DNA of 64,000 nucleotides from assembly GCA_009741485.1 (NCBI GenBank), contig CM019218.1, forward strand, positions 54,108,445 through 54,172,444. Reading direction: 5' to 3'. The translations under genes were made by a program, and so were the position numbers. This document shows, in pieces, positions 34,223-48,939 of the stretch (position 1 is its first letter; every line of letters starts with the position of its first letter). Under the pieces are notes generated by a model. That model was given only the letters and a program-made list of their open reading frames with translations, was not told where the DNA came from and made no database searches. The stretch comes from Malurus cyaneus samueli. Lineage: Eukaryota; Chordata; Aves; Passeriformes; Maluridae.

Positions 34223-34228
34223 TTTATT
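34223..34228 (-). terminator. Distal poly(A) signal AATAAA (left copy)
   Basis: Canonical hexamer on the minus strand in a U-rich 3' end. The right-arm counterpart reads AATAAG because one A is missing. Confidence 0.5.
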
Positions 34229-36359
34229 TATATATAACAACAGTACAAAGTGAGTCCTTGGCTTGCAAAATAGGAGTGTTTCATATTTACAATAGGTACA
34301 CAATAATATATTAGAATAATAACAAAACCCCCTTTTATTTCCTTGGAACATTTTTAAATACTTAAACTTTCTTACATTTGTTTTTTTGTTTTTTTTTCTT
34401 CCACAACACTTGTAAAAACAACAAAAAACAGACAATCATCTTTAAAAAAAAATATAATACAGAACTCCAGTGTGTCAAGTATAACGGGGAGGGGAGGAGC
34501 CAGAGAACGATAACGGTGGAATGGGCACAGACACAAATCAATTCCTTGCTCCTGCCAATACACAAATCCCCTAAAACTGGTGGGTGTTGGTTTTTTTAAG
34601 GAGAAGGGGCAGAATAAATCAGGATCTGTTCCATGGCTGATACCTCTACATTCCGTGACGTTTTTTGGGGGACTCCAGAAGTTTTAGTACCTGTACATTC
34701 CCTTCCCCTCACTGCTCCTCCTAAGGGCCCCCAAGGTGCCATCGACACCAAATTCATCAGTTAGAGAAGGATTTCGCTGAATTATCTGCTGAAACCGTGA
34801 AATAACATTATAGAGAAGCTGCTGCACAAACTTCCAAGCTTATTCCAAAGAGAGGTATTAAAAATCCCAAAGGAAAGGTCATACAGGGGATGTTTTGTGT
34901 TTGATCTGGCAGCCTCGGGAGGCCCGGGGAGTTTGGGGTATTTGGGATATTGTCCGTGTGTTTGGATGGACCCCAGAAAGGTCGATTTTTTTTTCGGGAT
35001 CATTTTCCACTGTTGCAAAGGGAGGAGAGGGATGGGTAAGACGGGGACAAAGGGGGATCTGAAAGAACAAGCACAGGGACACTGCCATGCTCCCAGCACG
35101 GCCACAGCACCTCCGGGTGGGGCTGGGGTGGCTTTTCCAGCAAGGAGCAGTCGGGCTCTGCCACCCTGCACTGCCCCACCCTTCCACCTGCCCATCTCCC
35201 ACCCCAGCACAGCACCCTGGGGTGCAGGGCATGCACCACACACCCCCAGATTTCTTCCAGGAAGGCACCAGGCACCACCTTCAGCTGGGTTCTGGCTGTT
35301 ATTCCACACATGGCGTGCCCAGAACAGCAGCACCACCTGAATTCGGGGGTTTTTGGGGTGAAATGGCTTTGCACAAAGCACTCCAGGCAGCCAGAATTGG
35401 CCCAAAGGCTCCCACCCTGTCCCCTGCAAACCTAAACCAACCAAACTGCCCTGAAATCGCCCATTTGGGGTTGCTCAGCTCAGCAGATCCTCAGTGCAGC
35501 TCGAACCCCAATCATTTCCCCACTGAGTGTCCTGTCCATAAAACCAAACCACCCTGTCCATGCAGGAGCCCTCAGAGCTGTCCCCAGTGCTTTGCCCTCA
35601 GCCTCTGCCCCCCTGGTCTCTAAGTTTGGGTCCATTTTGGGTGTTTTCACCCAGGACCGTGTTCTGAGCTGTTCCTCGCACACAACTCCGCAATGTCACA
35701 GCTCCCTGCACCACTGCCCTGCAATTCCTGCTACAAATGTCACTCTGGAGCAGGATGGCTGAAGCTCTGTGGCATTTTAATGCATCTTTGCTGTCAGTTA
35801 TTTACCCTCCTCGGAACATTTTCTCCTCTCTCCAGGGCACAGTGATGCTGGGCTGCTGCCAGGGATGGGCTGGAGGCACAGGAGCAGCACAGGGACCGTG
35901 CCTGGAGCTGCTGTGCCCCGTGACAACCTGGCCCCTCTCATCCCTGCTGGCTCTTTGGGACTTCTGGCAACGAGATCTGGTTTGGGGGCTGTGCCCACTG
36001 GGGCAGGGGAGTGCTCTGACCCATTTTCCACACAGAATGAAAGCCACAAAGCTCCCCACAGGGGCCTGGAGCTGGCAGCGTGCAGGGATGAGCCCCAGAG
36101 CCTTAAACCCTCCTGCCTTCGCCCTCCAGTGCCCACCCAGCCCGTTCCCTGCATTGTGACCTTTTTGTGGAGCCCAGTGGAAGGTAGGAGAGGACACTGG
36201 CGTGGGGAGGGGCCACCAGGGTTTAAGACAGTGTGTGGAAGGCACTGCTGTGATGAAGGTCTCTGTTGGCACCGCGTCCCCAGCGCGTCACAGCCCTGGA
36301 TCCTGCGGGGAGGCACCGCTGTCCCCATGGCCACCCTTCATGGAAAAAAACCTCAAACT

Positions 36360-36450
36360 GCACCCCTGGAATGCTGCTGGGATGCAGTCAGACCCCTGGA
36401 ATGCTGCTGGGATGAAGGCAGACCCCTGGAATGCTGCTGGGATGCATCAG
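36360..36450. repeat. 30-bp tandem repeat, three copies (left)
   Basis: gacccctggaatgctgctgg repeated three times with gatgcagtca/gatgaaggca linkers, in the presumed 3' UTR. Mirrored at 59,655-59,745. Confidence 0.85.
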
Positions 36451-36514
36451 ACCGTGGCAGCAGCTCGTTTCTCAGCGTTGGTCCCCATTGTGGGTCCTCA
36501 CTCAGGTGGGGACT

Positions 36515-37372
36515 GGAGATCCAGGGTTCCCAGGGATTCCCATGATGGAATTCACAGGGTTTCCAGGGATAGATCCATAATGGATATCCAGGGTTTCCAG
36601 GGATAAATCCATGATGGATTTGACAGGGTTTCCAGGGATTCCCATGATGGTATTCACAGGGTTTCCAGCGATATCCATGCTGGAATTCACAGGGCTCCCA
36701 GAGATACCCATGCTGGAATTCAGAGGGTTTCCAGGGATATATCCATGATAGATTTCACAGGGTTTCCAGGGATTCCCATGATGGTTTTCACAGGATTTCC
36801 AGCGATATCCATGCTGGAATTCACAGGGTCCCAGGCATACCCATCTGGAATTCAGAGGTTTCCAGGGATATATCCATGATGGATATCCAGGGTTACCAGG
36901 GTTTCCCACGCTGGATTTGACAGGGTTTCCAGGATACCCACACTGGATTTCACAGGGTTTCCAGGGATATATCCATGATGGATCTCACAGGGCTTCCAGG
37001 ATACCCACGCTGTATTTTCATAGGATTTCCAGGATACCCACTCTGGATTTCACAGGGTTTCCAGGGATATATCCATGGTGGATCTCATAGGGCTTCCAGG
37101 ATACCCACATTGGATTTTCACAGGGTTTCCAGGATACCCACTCTGGATTTCACAGGGTTTCCAGGGATATATCCATGGTGGATCTCACAGGGTTTCCAGG
37201 ATACCCACACTGGATTTTCACAGGGTTTCCAGGATACCCACACTGGATTTTCACAGGGTTTCCAGGATACCCACTCTGGATTTCACAGGGTTTCCAGGGA
37301 TATATCCATGGTGGATCTCACAGGGCTTCCAGGATACCCACGCTGTATTTTCATAGGGTTTCCAGCTCTTTG
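36515..37372. repeat. ~35-bp minisatellite in the 3' UTR (left)
   Basis: Units built from ggatttcacagggtttccag, ggatatatccatgatgga and gatacccacactgg alternate in longer composite units. Mirrored at 58,740-59,590. Frames crossing it are artefacts. Confidence 0.93.
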
Positions 37373-39869
37373 GCCATGCTGGACCCTCCTGCCTCCCTTT
37401 AAATCCATCCTTTATGGCAAAGCAGGGATGTCCCCTCCTGTGAGTTTCGGTGGCCGCAGCTCCACGGGGACAGCACCGCCTGCGAGCTCCACTCTGGCTT
37501 GTAGCTTTTCCAGAAAGGCTTTCAAGGTGGAGAAGCATTTGATTAGCACCTCGCTCCCCCTCTGGGTGGGTGCTTTGATAGCTCACGAGCGGGAGATTAA
37601 ACGGAATTATTCAAGCGGTGACACCAGGCAGAGAGATCCCGGGAAAAAAATGACGTTCTCCCACTTTGATGTTGGAATACCTGAAATGGAGAGGAGGCTC
37701 CCAACGCACCTCGCAGGGGGAAGGGGGCAACCAGAGGGATGTGAAATCGTCTCATCTAAGGCAAGTGCCCCCTCCTGACCAAACCTCGAGTCCGGTTTTG
37801 CTGCCAGCGCGAGGAGAACGCCACTTTGGGATCTGAGGATTGCTCTTCCCCCAAAGGAGGAGTGGGAATGTCGGATGCAAACAGGGCAGGGATTGCCGGC
37901 GCTTTGCCCCAGGGGGATATGTTGCTTCGTTCCATGTAATTGCCTGTAAAGATCCATAATTAATGTCAAGCACCACGAGCAGATACTTGGCAATGTGTTC
38001 CTAGGCCACCCTTCCAGCCAGGATGGTGCTGCTCCCTCTGCCATCCTCCTAAAGCTTTTCCAGGTGATGGAAGAGGAGTTTTTTTAGAGGTGTTTTTTTG
38101 CTGCTTCCTTCGGAATTCAGTCAGAAGTGCAAGGTTTTATTGATTTGCAAGGAGATCCTGCTGGTTTCCCTCTTTTCTCTCTGCTCCAATCTCCTCTCAG
38201 CACGGAAGATCAACTCAGTTGTTCTCTCCTTGATGCTCTCCCAGAGAATCCAGGGGTGCCTGGGGACCTCCACTTCTGCTGAGAAAATACAGGGCAGCAG
38301 GGAATGACAAAACCTTGGCTTGGGAGGAGGAAAACCAGGATTAAAAGGGCTGCACAAAAGCATCTTGAGGAGATGCAGAGAAGAGCACCAGGAGGGCTGT
38401 TGGGTTGGGCACACACAGCAGCAGGCCCAGGCTTTGGGCTGGACTGATATTTCGTGAATCCTGCAGAGAGAATTCTCCAGACTGATATTCAGAAGTGTTT
38501 GAAAACTGTTTGGGAGCTTTTTTTTTTTGGAGTGCTCTTGTTGGGTTTCAGAGTACCATGAGAATCTGGTGAATCCAAACCAACAATGATTGCTGGAACA
38601 GATCTGGAAATCCCTCACCCTAAGATGTGTGAGCAGCCATCACCTGCAGCAAAGAGCTGGCCAGGCTGGGGACTGCTCCAGTGAGTTCCTGCTGCTGGGC
38701 TCTTCAATGCCGACTTTTAGCAGGATTTTTGCACATTTTCTGCCTTTGAAATGAGATTCAGTGTGCAGGGGCAGGATCCTTGGGAAGGGAACTCTTGGAT
38801 AACGGGCAGGATGAACCCTGCTCTGCCTCAGTCTCTGTTTCTGCCACTCCTTCCCTGTCTCAGTAAATCCACTGCTCAGGGCGCTGTAAATGTCAAGAAC
38901 TTATTGCACAAGGTTGATTATTATCATCAGTATTTTCCGCTTTTCAGAGAGACTCACACAAGTGGATCACCAAAAAGAAAGTGGGCTTGGCATGGCTTTT
39001 ACTGAATGGTAATTAAACCAAGTTTCCTGAGTATTTCTCTACGTGCTTCTCCCCTCCCCTGGCGCTGGGCTGCAGGACACCAGGGCCAGCAGCTCCCTGG
39101 GAGCCCTTCTGGGCTCCTCCAGGCAGGAATTGTGGAGGAGGGGGATGGATATGAAAATGGATTTCCCCTCAACACACGCTGGCTGCAAACCGAGGTCCCA
39201 GTCTGGTGTGACACCGCCCGGGCAGGCACCAGGAATTATTTTGCTGCCAAAGACAAAACTCGTATTTCCATCAGACTCTGTCGTCCCTGCCCTCCCCACT
39301 GCAGCCTGCACACGCATCAGTATTTACTACAGAGAGAAATATTTACAGCATTCCTTCCCCTCCTGGCACTCCACAAAGGGACACACACAAGCTTTGGTGT
39401 CTTTGAAAGAAATAACACTCACAGACGTTTGCCTGTCCCCGGCCACGGGAACGTGTGCAAGGAACTGAGGAGAACAACGAGACGCCGACAAGGAGACATG
39501 ACAGCAGAGCTGGCTGGCCTGGGGGTGCTGGTTAAGGTTTGTCCTTGCCTGGAGCTGAGATTTCTCTCCCTTTCCCAGTGGAAATGCAAGTCCTGGCCCT
39601 GGGCGAGGTGGAGAGACCAGAATGGAGCCTGTGCTGGAGAAATCCACACGTCCAGCAGGAAAACAACAAAAATCTGCTCTCCCAACATCCAGGCTTTTCA
39701 AGTATTGGCACCATAAACATTGGGGTTTGTGGGGTTTTACTGCAGAAAATCGGAGGGGGCTGCTGGAGACCCCAAAACCAACCCTGGAAGTGTCGGCTCA
39801 GCTCTGCCTTGGCTCACGAGGTGCCTGCAAGAATCAGAAGTGGACATTGAATGGATCATTGTCAGATCA

Positions 39870-40135
39870 CCACTGTGCTGGGCATTGCTGGGCACTGCTG
39901 GGCAGTGCTGGGCACTGCTGGGCACTGCTGGGCACTGCTGGACACTGCTGGACAGTGCTGGGCACTGCTGGACACTGCTGGACACTGCTGGACACTACTG
40001 GGCACTGCTGGACACTGCTGGGCACTGCTGTACAGTGCTGTACAGTGCTGGACACTGCTGGACACTGCTGGGCACTTCTGGACACTGCTGGATCACCATG
40101 GCCGTGCTGGACACTGCTGGACACCACTGGATCAC
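39870..40135. repeat. 10-bp minisatellite (ctgctgggca) in the 3' UTR (left)
   Basis: About 26 decamers ctgctggaca/ctgctgggca, some shifted to tacagtgctg. It lies about 0.8 kb past the stop codon on the minus strand. The mirror at 55,965-56,250 is more degraded. Confidence 0.93.
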
Positions 40136-40950
40136 CAGCAGCCAGTGAGGTGGGATGGGGGTGGAAAAGGGAAAAGCAATGGAATTCAGATCTTTCTTCA
40201 TTTGATGGTAAATGGGATTAAAAAATAAAATATCAACACTATATAAATACATGGATAAAGCTGGATTTCAAGATGGATGGTCTGATGGTTCTGCAATTCA
40301 GGTAAAGTTCCTTCTCGTGCCGTGCCTCTAAGTTTCTCAGCCACTAGACTGTTTTCGGGCTGAAACTGCTTATTTCACTTGTGTAAAAAGGTGTGGTGCA
40401 AACTTGTGCTCCTATTTGTTGTAAGATCCCAAAACGAAGACATTTCTGTTTTCCAGATGTTCCAGTTGGCGGGAGAGTCCTCTCTCAGAATGCCTGAGCC
40501 GTGTCCTTGGAAGGCTCTTGGGGACAGGGTTCAGAGCTGATCCTTCCTGCCAGGATTATCTCTATGGCCTCTGTGGTTTTTGCTCTATCTCTTCTTTTTT
40601 TTTTCTTTTTTTATTTTTCTTCCTATTTTTTTTAAAAAAAAAACCTTTAAATAAAGTTTTATTTTCTAATATACATTAAACAATTCTCATGCAAAGCAGC
40701 AGTCGTGGAGACATCCAGACTTTCCAGGCTCTTTCTTTTCACGTATGCTCGACAAAACGATCCCCCTTGCTTGGACTTTGATTGAGATGTTCCATCTCCT
40801 TCTCCTCCTGCCCTTCCAAACCGGATCCTGTGTGGTTTTTGAACACTCCCAACCCTTGGGGGGTGTGTCCAGTGCCTCCCTTGCTTGTTGTCCCTCCGAA
40901 TTCCCGAGAGTCCGTGCGATCCTCTGCCCTTTGCTGCCCGTGACCTCTCT

Positions 40951-41046
40951 TCAGCTCTCGAAGGACATGGCCCCGATGAGTTGCTCTACTTTGTACGCCA
41001 AGCGCTGCCTCCGAGCCTGCTCATCCTGCTCCAGAGCCCCAATGAG
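40951..41046 (-). CDS. PLXNA2: PLXNA2 last coding exon e6, inverted copy
   Basis: A minus-strand exon of 96 nt including TGA (40,951-40,953), with acceptor ccccag before CTCATTGGGG. It encodes [20 protein letters not shown] and ends in IGAMSFES, the C-terminus of plexin-A2 (as I recall, the human protein ends almost the same way). The protein sequence is identical to the plus-strand copy at 55,026. In this orientation PLXNA2 runs towards CD34, as in human. The exons that should precede it on the minus strand are absent: at 41,709 the sequence switches to plus-strand PLXNA2 DNA. Confidence 0.93.
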   Translation of the reverse strand, partial: LIGALEQDEQARRQRLAYKVEQLIGAMSFES

Positions 41047-41769
41047 CTGGGGAGAAAACGGGAAAAAAGGGGAGAAAAAGGAATCAGAGAGAGAAATCAG
41101 AGTGAGAGAGGGGGTGGGAGAGGTGGGTGGGCAGCGAGATGTGAGCAACTCGAAATTGGGAGGTGTGAAATTCCAATAAAAGGCAAAGCAACGCCACGAG
41201 CGCTCGGCTGTTGCTGGTTTGTTGGACCCCGTGATAGTCTCCCAGCAAAACCTACTCTGGTGCCTTGGACTCCGCATTTCTTGTCTCATTTAGCACAAAA
41301 GTGATGAGATTTTTTTCAACCCTAATGGGAAAATAGCCGTGGCGTTGTATCACAAATGGCTACACGCAGTTCAATGACAAAACCCGTCCGTTTCACGGCC
41401 ATAATTACAAAATCGGCTCTTCTTGCAGGGAAATGAAGGGGTGGAACAGATGGCGAGATCTCGGTTTCAAGTGATGCATTCATTAAAGGAGCTCAGGCTG
41501 CCAGGGAGGCTTTGCAGGCAGGAGCCTGCGTCACTGCAGTGGGGATTGGGACCACGCTGCTCCCGAAGGACACCGAGGGTTCTGGGGAGCTTCACCGGGG
41601 TGAAATATGGGTCGTGAGTATTTTACACTGTGCTGGGTGCGTGCCAGGGCTGAGGAATCCAGGTGCTCCTGCAATATTTTAGCTCTCGATCCTCCTGGGG
41701 GAGGCTACTGGGCATGGCAGAACCCAGCACCAGCGATCTGGGCAGCACTGGCTCACTGGTGCTTGCTGA

Positions 41770-43676
<1,907 letters not shown>

Positions 43677-46600
43677 GAGCGGATGTGGTTGATCCGCATG
43701 GGCAACTTAGGAGCAGCCAGAAGATGTGTAAGGCGCAGGTGATGGACGGGAGCTGGGGAAGGTTTGGGTCAGAATAAAAGGAAGAGATGGAAAGGCAGGT
43801 GAGAGAGGGAGCTGGGGGCAAAGGTTTGAGTGCAGCAATCAAAGGCTCCCCCTGGCAGCCTGTCTCTGCTCAGGATAACTGCATTAATTGGACCCGTAAC
43901 CTACTCCTGTCCATCAGCACCTCCCCAGAAGTGTTGAGTGTTTAATCTGGCATCTTTCCCTGTTTATCCAGCATCTCCAGTCCATCAGCTGGCTCACGCT
44001 GGGGGCCTGAACGGGAGCCAGTATTGACAGGAGCCCTGCAATCAGGGAGCCAGGCAGCAGAGCACATCAATATGCACGGCGCATGTTAAAAAGCACCTCC
44101 GGGGTCAACTTTTCCAAGCAGCCCCCAGGATTTAAACACCAGATTGCCATGAAATGTCAGAGGAGTTGTGCAGATTAATTCCATTGTTCCTAAAAAAAAT
44201 CTGTTTTACCTGACAGTTGCAAGGGATTAACCAACACGCAGGGAAGCAGCGAGACTTTATTATGCCTTGATCTTTAAAAGTCACGGGGAGGAAGTCGGGA
44301 AGTGAAAGCTGTGCCTGTCTGAATGAGCGCTGGGTGCTGGGGGAGGGAGCACTCCCATCCCAGGGCTGTGGGAACGCCCCAGCCTAAAAATTACCCTTAA
44401 AATAAACAAAATCCTCGCAGCACTGAGATGCTGCAGCTCTTGCTGCCGTTTGAATGTCAGGTTTGCTCTGGGAGAAAGGAGAATTTGGCTGCCAAATATT
44501 CAGCCAGGTAGGGACACGTGTTGTGCTGCTCTGGTTCCAGCTCCACAGCCCAGCTGAGCTGTCTCAGGCATTAAAAAGAAACAAAAATCTTTTAGGTGCA
44601 GCAGAAATCTTGTCAAGGCGAGGCTTTTGTCAAAAAGTAAACAGCAATAAATATAAATAAATATTAAAATACATTAAAAATAAAATTAAAATATAAAATT
44701 AAATATAAATATAAATAATATAAATATAAATATAAATATATAAATAATATAATATAAATATTAAATATAAATATAAATAATAATAAAATATAAATATATA
44801 ATATAAATAAAATATAAAATAGATATAGATATAGATATAGATTAGATATAAACATAGAAATAAACATAGATATAAACATACAAATTTAAATATAAATATA
44901 AAATATAATAATACATAGATACATTATTAATATAGATATGGATATGTTTCTAGAGATGATATAAATTATTATTATTACTGTTATTGTTATTGCTACTGCT
45001 ATTATTTGTTATTCCTGTCAGTTTGAGAGTTTTTCTTCTGTTGAAGTGAACGTTTTTATTAGGTATCAAAAATGCTCCAGGACTACACAGTAAAACAAAC
45101 ACACAGTAAAGGCCCAGCCTTAAAGAGGGTATAAAATCACCGGAGTTCCAAGCACTGCTGCTCTCACATTTCACAGGAATGTGAGGCACAAACCAGGTGT
45201 GGTCACAGCCATTAACATAAATGTGGATTTCCAGAGGAGTGGTGAAGATGATTTCTGGATTTCTAGGAGAGAAATGGCAGCTGCTTTGTAAAGCTCTGCC
45301 CATCTTTTATTCAGAGCTGGCTGGGCTCCAAACCCTCCTCCATCCTCCTCATCCACTCCTGCTGCCCTGAGGGTGCTTATTTAATTCCAAGGGTTTCCCA
45401 GCTCCACACCCTGGTGTTGGCGTTTTGACACCAAAAAAACCCGCTTTTGTTTTCTGCATTAGAATCACAAAAACACAATAACTGATCAAACGCATTTATC
45501 GTGGGAAGCCTTCACACGCAACACCCAAATTGGAATTAAAGAGAAATATTCATCTTTCTAATAGTTTTCGAAACCACTTTATCAAATTATAGAGGGAGCT
45601 GTGCGCCTCCTGCTTATTTCTTCATTTATAAAAATAGATGTAGAACTTAAATAAGTGTAATTCTTTGTTAAATTCTCTGGAGCTTTCATACATGGGGAGG
45701 AATTGTATTACATTTGTGTCGTACCTTTTGGTTTCATGGCCATTAAACTTCCATGGGAGAGTCTTACCCCGTGTGGTTTCGCTCAGGAAAAAATGAAACA
45801 CTGAATTTAATATCAAATGATTTACAGTGGCTCACGCAGGGTTAACTCAGAGGCGGCAGTGCATGAATACCTGTCAGCCCCTGCAAGTCTGGAGAGGCCA
45901 GGAGACCAAGAAACTGCTTTAAATGAAAAATTAGGAGGAGAAAAGGAAGGTTTGGGTGGAAAACGAGCCTTAGGAGCCGAGGGTGGTGCAGATGTGGAGC
46001 TGGAATCCTCATTTGCACCCTCACTGCCCCATAAAAAGCACCACAACCTGGGCTCCCTCCTCCCCCAGCCCAGGTTTTATTTTCCTTGTCTTTCAGGTGT
46101 TTTGTTGCCCCGTGTTTCCAGCCTGTAGAATAATCAGAATATTTATAAAGTTGTAAAGCAGCCAGGCAGCTCTGAGCGCGTCCCTGGGGTGTTGGGGGAG
46201 CGAGGGGGGATGGAGGCTGATTTGCACAAAGCTGGGGCTGAGCTTGACAGGAGCCATTCCACCCCAAATTTACGGAGTGAGAGGGTTCTGTGCGTGTGTT
46301 TGTGTGGGATTTTTAGTGCCTCTCTCTCCCAGTTAAGCACAGCCCTGGTGGAAGGTGGATCCAGCACCCTGGGGCTCGGGTTTTCTCCCTGAAGTGGCAG
46401 CTACGAGCAGCCTAAGAAAATAAAATCAGCGCTGATCACTCCTTCCACTGACTCAATAAATTGGATGAAGCGAGCCAGAGCGGCAAAGGAAATAATGGAG
46501 GTGTTTGGAGTGTTTTGCTAAGGAATCTCTCACTTTCCACTATCACCAGCAATAATAATAACTCGGATTTCCATGAAAGCTTTCATCTGAACGCAGCACA

Positions 46601-47458
46601 GGTCGCTGTGTGCAGATGTTGTACAAACCCCTGCAGCTGTTGGGGAGCAAAAAACCTCCTTTCATAGGGTCAGGGCTGAGTCCATCACAGGATTCCAGGC
46701 AAATAATGCAGGATTTAGCCCCAAAATGCAATTCCTGCAGCAGGAAGGGGCATTTCTTTTGTGCTGAGCCTTTAAAAAGTGTCTGCCAGGCCCTGTTCTG
46801 TGCTCCCTCGCTGTGCTGCACCACAGGTCACAAGTTCAAAATTAAAAGCCACTCAGGCCCCTTCCCTGCAAACCTGCAGATCCTTAATTAAGGGGAATAA
46901 GTTAGAAAACTTCCAGTGACTACCAGATTTATTGGGGGGATAAAATTAAACATGGCTACTAAAATCTGCTGTAACAAAACCTTGTTAGCGCTAATGTTCA
47001 TTTATAGTTTGACTTCCCCGTGTTTAATTCCTTCTCTGGAGCAGTAAAGGGATAACAATTAAATACCCTGAAAGATGGCTTTATGACTTGCTCCGCTGTA
47101 AATCAAACTTTTAAAGTTCGTAAAAATTGCTAAAATAAAAAAATGGTTTAATAGGAATGTTTTATGGCCCATAACGTTATTACAGCCCTTTTTATTCCCC
47201 CTGCATTGTTACTTTAATTGGATCACAACAATTCTTGGGATTCTCATTTTTATTGGGGAAGGCATAATCTTAAATCAGAACGACCAAAAGCATCTTCACC
47301 ACGTCTTTTGATTTATCCCTCCTTTCCTTCAGTGTCTCGTTGTAGCACAGGCTGGGAGCGTGTTCTGGGCTGTTCCTTCCAAGATTTTTGGGATCAACAG
47401 CCAGGAATCACCAAGGGACAGGGAATCTTGCTGACCTTGTCCTGCTTTGTCCCCACAG
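43677..47458 (+). other. PLXNA2: PLXNA2 intron upstream of e1
   Basis: No exon was found. I looked for the plexin-A segment that precedes e1 and did not see it. The start of this stretch is the second junction of the displaced block. It contains an AT-rich microsatellite and quiet stretches at 45,480-45,850 and 46,900-47,230 that look like conserved intronic DNA. Confidence 0.6.
44640..44950. repeat. AT-rich (taaata)n microsatellite
   Basis: Irregular tataaataaatataaat runs turning into atagatatag and aaacatagat runs, about 310 bp. Confidence 0.93.
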
Positions 47459-47559
47459 GTTGTCAGATCGCTCCGTGGTGGCTCTGGTTCCCAAACAAAC
47501 CTCCTCCTACAACATTCCAGCCTCTGCCAGCATCTCCCGCACGTCCATCAGCAGATACG
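47459..47559 (+). CDS. PLXNA2: PLXNA2 exon e1 (of the part seen)
   Basis: A 101-nt exon with acceptor cctgctttgtccccacag and donor TACG|GTGAGA. After one base completing a codon it reads [20 protein letters not shown], then [13 protein letters not shown]. This matches plexin-A2 between the Rho-GTPase-binding domain and the second half of the GAP domain. Phase 2 at the start and phase 1 at the end, which fits the GAC (Asp) codon formed with e2. The Leu before SDRS is where I recall Val in human. Earlier exons of the gene are not in this window. Confidence 0.9.
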
Positions 47560-48753
47560 GTGAGAAACGGGACGGGAGGGGATGGCTCGTGGGCAGACAC
47601 TGGGATTGAAGTGGGGAAAAAGCAGAATATTCCCCCGAAGAATCACCCCAAACAAACTTAAATCCAAACAGCGAAACTCTCAGCTGCTGGTTGTTTGCAA
47701 AGGCTTTTCCAGCTGTGAGAGTGGCAAAGGACCGGGAAAGGTGGGAGAAGGGAAAAGGAAGCGCCAAACACAAAAAGAGCCCTTGAGAGTGTGGGTCTGG
47801 GGGAAGTTTCAAGGGCTCAGAGCAGGTGGGTGATGCAGGAAAGGATCTTTGATCCCCTTTGAGCCCCTGAGCAGCAGCAGAAAAACCCAATTCATCCCCA
47901 TTCCCTCTCCAAGTGCAGGATCCTGAGCTCTGACGGGTCACAAATGGGGAAGGGCAATCTCAGCACCGAGTGCAGGGATGTGCACGCCTGGGAATTCCTG
48001 ATTTGCATAATGGCAGGGCTCAGCACATTCCAGAGGGTCCCTGAAGATGCTGCAGCCTGAGAAAATGAGCCTGCGAGGTGCCAGGTGTGCGCTCCCAGCA
48101 CTAAATCCACAATAATTGTAATAATAGGCTTCCATAAAAGGCAGCGTGGCAAAACCTCCCGAGTGCTGATCTTTCATTATCGTTCATTTTACAGAGTGTT
48201 TTACCAGCAGAAAGTCTCCTGACAAACCCACCTCCTCCTCTTGTTTATAGCTCCCAAAATAATGTTGTTTCTTCTCCTCGAGCAAAGGTTCTGAGGAGCC
48301 AAAAATAGGGAGTTTTGAGGTTAAAAAACAGGAGAAAAGGCATTTCTGCCTGCCAGGTGTAACCCTGCAAGTGCCCAACAAATTCCAGAGTTCAGGTGGT
48401 GGAAAAACCAAGGCTGGGTCCCACAACCTGAGCCCTCAGTGCTCATCGATCTCTGTCAGCTGGAAAAGCTCTTGAAAGCACCAATGTGAGCCATCATCGC
48501 TCATGTTAAGATTAATATTTCTAATTGTGCGGCAGAATTTAAATTAGATACTTATTTACTTCCCTGTTATACATCAGGACGGAGATATGTTTAAAAATAG
48601 AATTACTGGATGCTTCCTGAGCTGTCCCCCTGTCTGTCTCCTTAATTACATCAGTTGGAGCGCTCATTTATCTAAAGCCTTAATCAGGGATGAAAATCCA
48701 GCTACTTTGGTAATGACTTGAGTATTTCCCTCGCTGATTTACGATCGATCCCC

Positions 48754-48900
48754 GCGCTCTTGATGAGGAGGGTGAGCAGTGAATTGAAGGATAAAGTTGA
48801 GAAAATGCACGGGATTTCCCAGAGAACAAAGAAATGCAGGAGAGGAGAAATCCAGCGAGGCACAATCGGGCTCCTCAGCCTCATTTCTCATCCCAGAGAT
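48754..48900. repeat. Dispersed repeat, copy 1 of an intronic pair
   Basis: Shares gcgctcttgatgaggagg, gtgagcagtgaattgaagg, aagttgagaaaatgcac, gaacaaagaaatgcagg and gagaaatccagcgaggcaca with 50,441-50,604, in the same orientation. Confidence 0.87.
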
Positions 48901-48939
48901 TTGGGGTTGGGATCCAGGAAGGGACATTCTTTGGGAAAT

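Larger units (their letters stand above)
34200..40950 (-). other. PLXNA2: Presumed 3' UTR of the inverted PLXNA2 copy
   Basis: Runs from the stop codon of the minus-strand e6 copy to a cluster of AT-rich sequence with poly(A) signals. The minus strand reads atataaataaagtttactgg, giving AATAAA at 34,223-34,228, with another AATAAA near 34,335. The length, about 6.7 kb, fits a long plexin-A 3' UTR. It includes two minisatellites. The extent is inferred from the signals, not from transcripts. Confidence 0.5.
32068..41708. repeat. Left arm of a large inverted repeat
   Basis: The reverse complement of 54,368-64,000, collinear over about 9.6 kb with only small indels and substitutions. For matching points the two coordinates sum to about 96,070 (32,068 with 64,000; 40,951 with 55,121; 41,708 with 54,368). 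The arm holds the minus-strand copy of PLXNA2 e6, the 3' UTR and the downstream flank. The spacer is about 12.7 kb. The left outer end is set by the window edge on the right. Confidence 0.95.

Noticed and set aside
32068..41708. Interpretation as a terminal inverted repeat of a giant transposon
   Set aside because: The arms contain gene and UTR sequence of a host gene, no transposase, and the outer ends are not visible.
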